This document shows positions 58,101 to 64,000 of a DNA stretch of 64,000 nucleotides, in pieces (positions within the stretch are counted from its first letter, which is position 1; each line of letters begins with the position of its first letter). The notes beneath the pieces were generated by a model, which saw only the letters and a program-made list of their open reading frames with translations, did no database searches and was not told the origin of the DNA. The DNA is from Spinacia oleracea (lineage: Eukaryota; Streptophyta; Magnoliopsida; Caryophyllales; Amaranthaceae), in the NCBI RefSeq assembly GCF_020520425.1, contig NC_079490.1, positions 6,324,001 to 6,388,000 on the forward strand, read 5' to 3'. A program made the position numbers and the translations under genes.

Positions 58101-60077
58101 ATTAAAGGCTACTTCTGATCAAAGAGAAATTCCCCGAAGTTTAGCTTCAAAAGACTTTTAAGATTAAAGATACACTAGCTTGTCATAACAAATACCAGAA
58201 GATAGTCCATTGTGGTTACGAACTATCAACATCCCAGCTATAAATTAGAACATTCTGACCATCAGGTTCTCAAGATCTTCAATCCAACCAAAGAATTTAA
58301 ACTTACTTGAATCTCAAGGGGATGCCCATGGATACCCATTCGTCGATCTACCATGCAAGATCCATCAGTGACCAGAAGGGTAGGAAACATATCAAACCCA
58401 TCACTTAAACACAAATTTAGCACCAATCTAATTCCAGTCTGGACATCCGCCCTCTCTTGCAGTGAGAAATCACCAGTGAGCTTTCCATAGGCCCTCAGCA
58501 AGATAATCCACCATAATCCTACCAAAAAAATATCATAATTACGGAAAACAAATTAACTTAAATTCACGGTTGGCTAGCTTCTCACAAGTAAGCCTTTGAA
58601 CCAAATATAATTAACTTTAACAGAAGGGCTAGCCTGCAAGGTAAGAAAATAAGATTGTCTTGCCTAACGATTCTTGGTCTAAAGACTTGCGCTTTAATGA
58701 ATTTTTTTTGTATTCATAATTAATATAAGTTCTTACCAGAATCAACTGGTGCAACACGGCCAATAGCAGATTCACCAAAATCAGGATCTAAAACCTCTTC
58801 AAAGTTCCCGCTATTGTCATCAAGAGGCACATTTCTAACTTTGAAACTTGCAGGCATTAACCCTTGTCCTGGACTGTAACAGTCAACTGTTTTCTCCCAA
58901 CTCTGAGCACATGCAATGGCGAAAGCCACAAAAATAAGTACTTATAGCATTTAATAGCTAGTATACAAGGTAGATACTAGATAATGAAAAGCAAGTAAGC
59001 AAGGAATTGTACTGTGCATGAGGAAATCATAGATATTGTACATGTAAATTCTTTATTTGATTTCATACATTCTCTTTTAGATTAAATACCACAATATACT
59101 TTCTTATTCAAGATCTAAGGGGAGGACAGAGCTCCATGATCATGATTGAGATCACTAAAAAGGAAATCTATCAGAAAAAATGAACATTCACAATTCATAG
59201 GTCCCCCTTCTCTCGTTTTTCTAGAACAGATATAAGTTATTTCATTGTTCTCAGCAATCAACACGGTCTAACAAACAATAACATAAATATGCAAGGAGAA
59301 AAATGATAAAGACAAGAGAAGTTTATACATTATACACTAATTTAGAATAAGAATCAGAATCACCTGCAGATGCAAAGTATGGAGGAGGAAGTTCTTGACA
59401 ATCTCCCCTTCTCCCTTCATCAAGAAAGCGAGCGCCGAGGGGATAAAATCTCGAAGAAACACCTGATCATAATTAAGCGGTGTCTTATCGTTTGGATCAT
59501 TTGCAGCCACCGTCCCAACAGGGCTGTTGCAGTAAGTGACAACAGCATTCCGCAACAATCTCCAAGCCTCTTTCTCAATCTCAGACTCCTCTCTCTTTCG
59601 ACTTTCAACCCTGAAATCCCCTTTCTTCTCACCCTCATCAATTTTGTCAATAACTTCCCCTTTTTCCTCAATCAAATGTTCATCAATTGTAGCTGTTTTC
59701 TCAACAAATGGCTTAACATGTACCCCGCCCTTCAGATAAACACTCTCAAAATTCGATTCGTTAACCCTATGATCAACCGATGTCGAACAGTTCCTCACAT
59801 CAGGGGGGTCAAATCCAACCAAAAATCCATTTCTACCTAATCCAACCCTAGAAAAAAACCTAGATTGCCCATAAATTGGTGGATTTGAGCATGATTTTTT
59901 CTGGGTTTGATAAATATCGCCTCGAAACCCAAATAATTGAATCGGGTAGCTATGAATTTTGCGATTATGCTCGATATTCGATAAATTCCCACTTACCAAA
60001 TGTGTGCGAATTTGAGGTTGAGAAGCAATATTCGCTAGATTTCTACATTTTGAGAGGATTCTATAACAATATTTCAT
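55115..60077 (-). CDS. INVA: Alkaline/neutral invertase A, mitochondrial (GH100)
   Basis: Six exons join in phase to 652 residues: 60077-59364, 58902-58737, 58518-58307, 57361-56868, 56776-56728, 55438-55115. The protein splits sucrose into glucose and fructose at neutral pH. The N-terminus ([20 protein letters not shown]) is a basic mitochondrial presequence, and about 170 variable residues follow. The GH100 domain starts near [19 protein letters not shown] and includes [52 protein letters not shown] and [20 protein letters not shown]. Family knowledge puts the acid at Asp351 ([10 protein letters not shown]) and the base at Glu577 (WPEYYD). I chose the Met at 60077; the frame is open four codons further but without ATG. 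Arabidopsis INVA (At1g56560) is close in length and also neighbours PGN. Intron 3 holds a MITE. Confidence 0.93.
56021..56135. repeat. Three copies of a 20-bp unit in invertase intron 5
   Basis: TTGAAGGAGCTGGAGATGTT occurs at about 56021, 56054 and 56115, twice followed by AGAC. The second copy runs into a T-run, and TCTATCTACAACTATTG or similar lies near both T-runs. Slippage or local duplication around T-tracts is the likely cause. Confidence 0.75.
57759..58058. mobile_element. MITE in invertase intron 3, about 300 bp, kin of the PGN-intron MITE
   Basis: Ends CGGCCCGCTTGGTAGCCG and (reversed) CAGTCCATTTGGTAGCCG. The inner phrase CCATGGTAATGCTAGTTCAC is shared with the MITE at 45694-46022. 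The flanks (TAG and TTA) do not give a clean duplication. Confidence 0.6.
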
Positions 60078-60462
60078 CTTCCCCAACAAGAAACAATTAC
60101 TTGGAAATTATGATAATATGAGAAATAATTCACGCATCTGAATCAATAAGATATTCCTGAAGCTACTGATTTTTTTTCTAATTCGAGCAATTGGGGAAAA
60201 AAATTACACGAACAATTAGGACTTACAGGGATGATTAATCTTGCGAATAAGGCAAAGTATGAGTCAAAATTGTCCGAAGATTTGGAGAGAGGAAATGAAT
60301 TCAAGGCTGCGTTTTTATAGATGGGCTCCTGTTTTTAGGGAAGAAAGAAAGAAGCGTACCAGTTTTTTATTCTCGCGCTTTACGTCGTCGTTTTTTTCCC
60401 CCCCACCATTTTGCTTTGATATTGACGGATTAATAAAATGGATTAAGGAGCAATTACATGTT

Positions 60463-60468
60463 CACGTG
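60463..60468. promoter_or_regulatory. G-box core upstream of the invertase
   Basis: CACGTG within TTCACGTGTC, about 390 bp before the invertase start codon. The motif fits ABRE/G-box sites bound by bZIP or bHLH factors. A single site by chance is possible. Confidence 0.3.
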
Positions 60469-61720
60469 TCATGTAAGGGTTGTTCTGTTAAGATCCATTG
60501 GTAATAAGCCATGTGTTGACATCTGATTGGCTTCGCAAAAGCCGATACATATTGTCATTAATGATGGCACTGGACTGTGCCAGTCCAAAGCATGGCACGG
60601 CCCAACACGAAAAGGCACGGCCCAACACGAAAACCCAACACGTGTACGAAGTAATAGGTATGCTCGGCCTACACTCTTTTAAAAAAATCATAACAAACCA
60701 CGTTAAAATGATTATAATTAAGCATAGGGACGTAAATGCAATAGTAGCGTGGGCTTAGGCAGTGCCTATACCGTCCTTTTGAAATCTTCGACACCTACAC
60801 AACACGAAACTAGTGGCTTTGACGTGGGTCGAGCCTATTAGTCCCAAGGCACATCGGCCTGACCGCTCGAGCCCACAACCATGTTTAGTTGTCATGTGAA
60901 TATGAATGAAGCACATTAAACAACCATGTTTAGTTGCCGTGTGATTATATGAATGAAGCATATTGCGTATTAGCAAAACAATTACTTGTATGAGTAGTCC
61001 TTCGATCCTCCAACGCATTTGTTGGGGGGGGGGGATCAAACAAGATAGTAGTGGTGCATTCAACTTAACTAACTTGATTTTAACTTATTTTGGCGTAAAC
61101 ATGTTTATTTAACCTTTTAGAAAACATTAAAAATTATTTTTTTGCCAATTGAACACGGATAGTACTTATTTTATATACTTAATTAATTTTTATGGAGGTT
61201 TTTTATTTTTCAGAAATAAATGATAATAAAGTTAAGCAAACAAGACCTAAAGATTAATCACACAATCAAACATAAGGAGCATAAGAGTTTAAACTCAAAT
61301 ATTCTTATGAAATACAACTTTATGATTTTTTAATTTTAAATTGCGAACATTGAAAATTTAAATTTGCGTTTTTCAATAAACATTTCTATCTCGGTAGGCA
61401 ATACCTACCTATTTAAGTATTTATTCGCAATTCTCATTATTTCCATAAGATGAAATGAAAACATCACGTTGTAATTATTGTCTAACATCATTTCACATGT
61501 GAAAGTCATATTATTTGTTGAGGCATTCATGACTGCCTCGGCATATTGACCTCGAGTTAGAAAGTTAGTTTCCCTAAGTCAAAAGTTCACTTCTCCAACA
61601 ACGTTAATTCTATGACTACCCCTGCATTGGGAATGGAATCAACATTCCATTTAGGGACGTATCTTGGAGTGCCTTGAGTTAGTAACATATTGTACCTTCA
61701 ATTAGGACAATGATAGAGTA

Positions 61721-61870
61721 ACTCTAAGGGTTGCTAACCCTTTAAATATTGAATTATGATTGGTTACAAATGCATTGAAACTCACCTTACAACACTTTCT
61801 CTCTCCAATTAATTACACTTATATATTATTTTATGTTATATGTATCTTAAGGGTTGCTAACCCTTAGGGT
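61721..61870. repeat. Small fold-back element, 150 bp
   Basis: The same 17-base near-palindrome AAGGGTTGCTAACCCTT occurs at 61726-61742 and 61849-61865. With outer bases (ACTCT... and ...AGGGT) the ends form inverted repeats. It is probably a MITE, but no target duplication was found. Confidence 0.55.
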
Positions 61871-62657
61871 CAACCAAACATTTTCCCTTCAATTACCTTT
61901 GTAAGAAAATTGATCCCAATTGTCTGGTTAGAAAATCAAATATCTTTCTCTTATAGATTGAATTAACTTGGTCAAATCGACATGTCTACCACGACTTATT
62001 ACTCTGTCAAAACGGCTAAAAATATAAAGGTTGGTGTGTGATGACATTGACAAATAAATTAGACGATTTATTTGGGCAGACAATGACGAGAAAAAAAAAG
62101 CTTGTTAACCTTATTTCACGGGAAATACTTTCGTAATCGACTAACTGTAGATGGATGCATAAAAATCCGTTCGGTTAAACAAGTCATTATTCATTAAGCA
62201 ATTGAGACCATCTTATGTTTTAACTGATGAACATACAGTCAAATTGTTATGATTATTCTGTGGATGTCAACCAACTTAGTTGGTAAGGTATTAAGGAGGT
62301 GATACCCCTTACCCAAGAGTCCAAGACCTGAAATAGAATCATATGTACATAATTTATCGTATTGCCCTAGTTATAAATTTGCCCCGATCAACAATAGCCA
62401 GACCCGCTGGCTCGACCCAAAAATTTTTAAAATTTGACGGGGTTGGGAAACGTAAAACTATATTTTTTAGTTATAAATTTGTCCCCGGCGCGAAATGGTC
62501 CGAAAGCCCAATGTTTTAGGCCTGAAATAGCGGGTTTGAGCATAAACCCCGGCCTGAATTTTGACCCGGCCCGGTCCGGTCCGGCCCGGAAATACTCTGA
62601 AAACAAACGCGCCCTTAAAAGCAAGAGAGAGACTAGACTGGTAAGTAGATAACGAAA

Positions 62658-64000
62658 ATGGCGTCCATCGTCTTCCTCAAATCACTACCGGCGCCTTCTC
62701 TCTCTTCTTGTGGTAGCTATGTACCCACCACCACCACCACCGATTCCTCCAAGCTTCAAATGGGCTCGTTTGTTTCCCCGCACTTACCTCCTCGATTGAA
62801 GCCAGAATTCAGGACAATTTGCAAAGCTCAAACTGTAAGCTTTTTGCAATCTCCTATCCTCTTCAATTTTTTTACTGATTGTTCATTTTTAGCTTATGGG
62901 TAGTGTTATTACTCATAATTCTGCCTATTAATTGCTTAAATTTTTTATTTTTGGTGGGTTTTCTTGCACAATTTGAGCCGTATTTGTTTGGTATATTTGC
63001 TAAAAGGGTATGATAAGAACAATCAACCTAGTATGGAAATTAGCTTAGAAAATACTATGGAGTAATTGACAGTCTAATAAGATTTCATCTGAAATTCCGA
63101 TTAAGTTGGACTTCCCATTTCCCAACATCATGTGGTTATCCCCAAGAATTTAGTGTGACAAACCATGAAAGAGTTCTAATTGTGGTTATCAACTTGCATA
63201 ATGATGCTGGAGTCCGACACCCGTATTCGAGTCCGGCGTTACAAATATAGGGAAAGATCTCTTATTGCTATTGAAAATACATGAACTGTTGTTAGTTTTT
63301 TCAAAATATCTGCTGAAAAATAGAGAGAAAGATCTTGAATTGCCAGGATATATTGCATTATTGATTACTTGGCTTCTTTGGAGGTTGTGGAACCTGTGCT
63401 TTGTATTCTATAGATAAATTACAAAGATAACACACAAAAGATAACTATCTTACTGGGCTACAACTATCCAATAAAAGATAACAGAAGCTTGGCTTTTCTC
63501 ACCCAAAAGTGTAAAACAAAGCTAAGGAAACACTCTATCTATACATTCCTTCTCTATAATGTGTTAGAGAGGGAGTATTTACTAGAAGCAAAAAAAATTG
63601 TGATTTTTGATGGAGTTGATCAGCTTATAAATAGAAGTTTGATACGGACTTAAACGGTAAGTGGTAAGAAACTAAGAACTTTATGAAACGGAGGGAGTAT
63701 TTACTATAAGTCTATAGCCCATGTTTCTCACGGAGTTCAACCCTAGTCTTGTTGGTGTATTTTAGGATGTTTTGAACTTTTGATTAGCTTTCTTGTATTG
63801 TTTTTTATCCTACATCAATAGGTTCATTCACTCATTGCTTAGCTTCTTCAATGATTCTCATTTCTTTCATTAGTAACACTTGCATTATTACTGCAATGGG
63901 TTTCTCACAGGACATTTTCTACCATATAATCAGACTACAGCTTTTGCCGTCTCAAGAAGGAACGCATTGGCGGGGCTTTTCTCAGGATGCATTGCCACAC
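62658..64000 (+). CDS. Plastid-targeted, probably thylakoid-lumen protein, 5' part only
   Basis: Exon 1 is 62658-62834 (59 codons, phase 0, donor GTAAGC). It encodes a Ser/Thr/Pro-rich, acid-poor leader typical of chloroplast transit peptides (MASIVFLKSLPAPSLSSCGS). The best second exon starts at 63934 after ATAATCAG: in phase it reads TTAFAVSRRNALAGLFSGCI, a twin-Arg pair followed by a hydrophobic stretch, as in Tat-type lumen-targeting signals. An earlier AG (63909-63910) would give a different frame with no such signal. The mature protein lies beyond the window, so the family (PsbP-like, PsbQ-like, immunophilin or other lumen protein) cannot be told. The ATG has the context AACGAAAATGGCG, good for plants. 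Confidence 0.7.

Larger units (their letters stand above)
60078..62657. other. Divergent promoter region between invertase and the lumen-protein gene
   Basis: Contains the invertase 5' UTR (next to 60078), a G-box, a tandem GGCACGGCCCAACACGAAAA pair at about 60595-60634, a 40-bp duplication (CCATGTTTAGTTG...GAATGAAGCA) at about 60883-60960, a G run at 61023-61033, a small fold-back element at 61721-61870, and CCCGG-rich words at 62400-62590 like worn hAT ends. No gene was recognised. Confidence 0.5.

Noticed and set aside
61023-61033. Run of 11 G
   Set aside because: A single homopolymer with no partner runs, so it is not a G-quadruplex cluster; length may also be a sequencing error.
63911-64000. 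Alternative second exon of the last gene starting after TTCTCACAG
   Set aside because: The frame stays open but gives no targeting signal, while the acceptor 23 bases later gives a twin-Arg lumen signal in phase. The later one is preferred, without proof.

Overview
This window is nuclear DNA of a flowering plant. Genes are split by GT-AG introns, proteins carry plant mitochondrial or plastid targeting peptides, and the spaces between genes are full of plant-type MITEs, Helitrons, hAT elements, LINEs and one Ty1/copia retrotransposon. All family names come from reading the translations, since no search was possible. The style of the Stowaway and hAT repeats suggests a core eudicot, probably in the Amaranthaceae/Chenopodiaceae (spinach or beet relatives). 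That last point is inference.

Layout. 1-1976 (+): 3' part of an STR6-like gene (rhodanese-type Cys-rich segment fused to an FSH1 serine hydrolase). 1977-8624: spacer with MITEs and a 2.5-kb Helitron carrying a nested hAT element. 8625-17658 (+): complete 14-exon ICP55-type mitochondrial Xaa-Pro aminopeptidase, with a mini-Helitron, two Tourist MITEs and a palindrome-rich insert in its introns. 17659-23649: MITE-rich spacer. 23650-24243 (+): intronless DUF538 gene, followed by a 115-bp tandem repeat. 24990-28700: hAT fragments and a 1.65-kb poly(A) retroinsertion with a 17-bp target duplication. 29305-38438 (-): Agenet-domain gene (AGDP1-like) with a 7.2-kb first intron full of nested transposons. 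39987-42002 (+): intronless PPR gene. 44216-46798 (-): two-exon PPR gene, PGN orthologue. 47108-54177 (-): copia element with both LTRs, one of them split by a Stowaway MITE. 55115-60077 (-): six-exon mitochondrial alkaline/neutral invertase A. 62658-end (+): first exons of a plastid, probably thylakoid-lumen, protein cut by the window edge.

The most informative result is the gene order. From memory of the Arabidopsis map, STR6, ICP55, DUF538 and AGDP1 correspond to At1g09280-At1g09320. InvA and PGN correspond to At1g56560-At1g56570, next to a second DUF538 gene (At1g56580). These look like two halves of one ancestral block split by duplication and gene loss in the Arabidopsis lineage, and the window appears to keep the block in one piece. 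The genes share no single pathway, but several act in organelles: ICP55 and InvA in mitochondria, the last gene in plastids, and PPR proteins usually in organelle RNA processing.

The transposon layer is well preserved. Target duplications can be read for many insertions, and several nesting events give a relative order. No wholly new biological system was found. The best leads are the unsplit gene block, a MITE sitting on a splice donor, and several non-autonomous hAT families whose ends are built from short repeated words.
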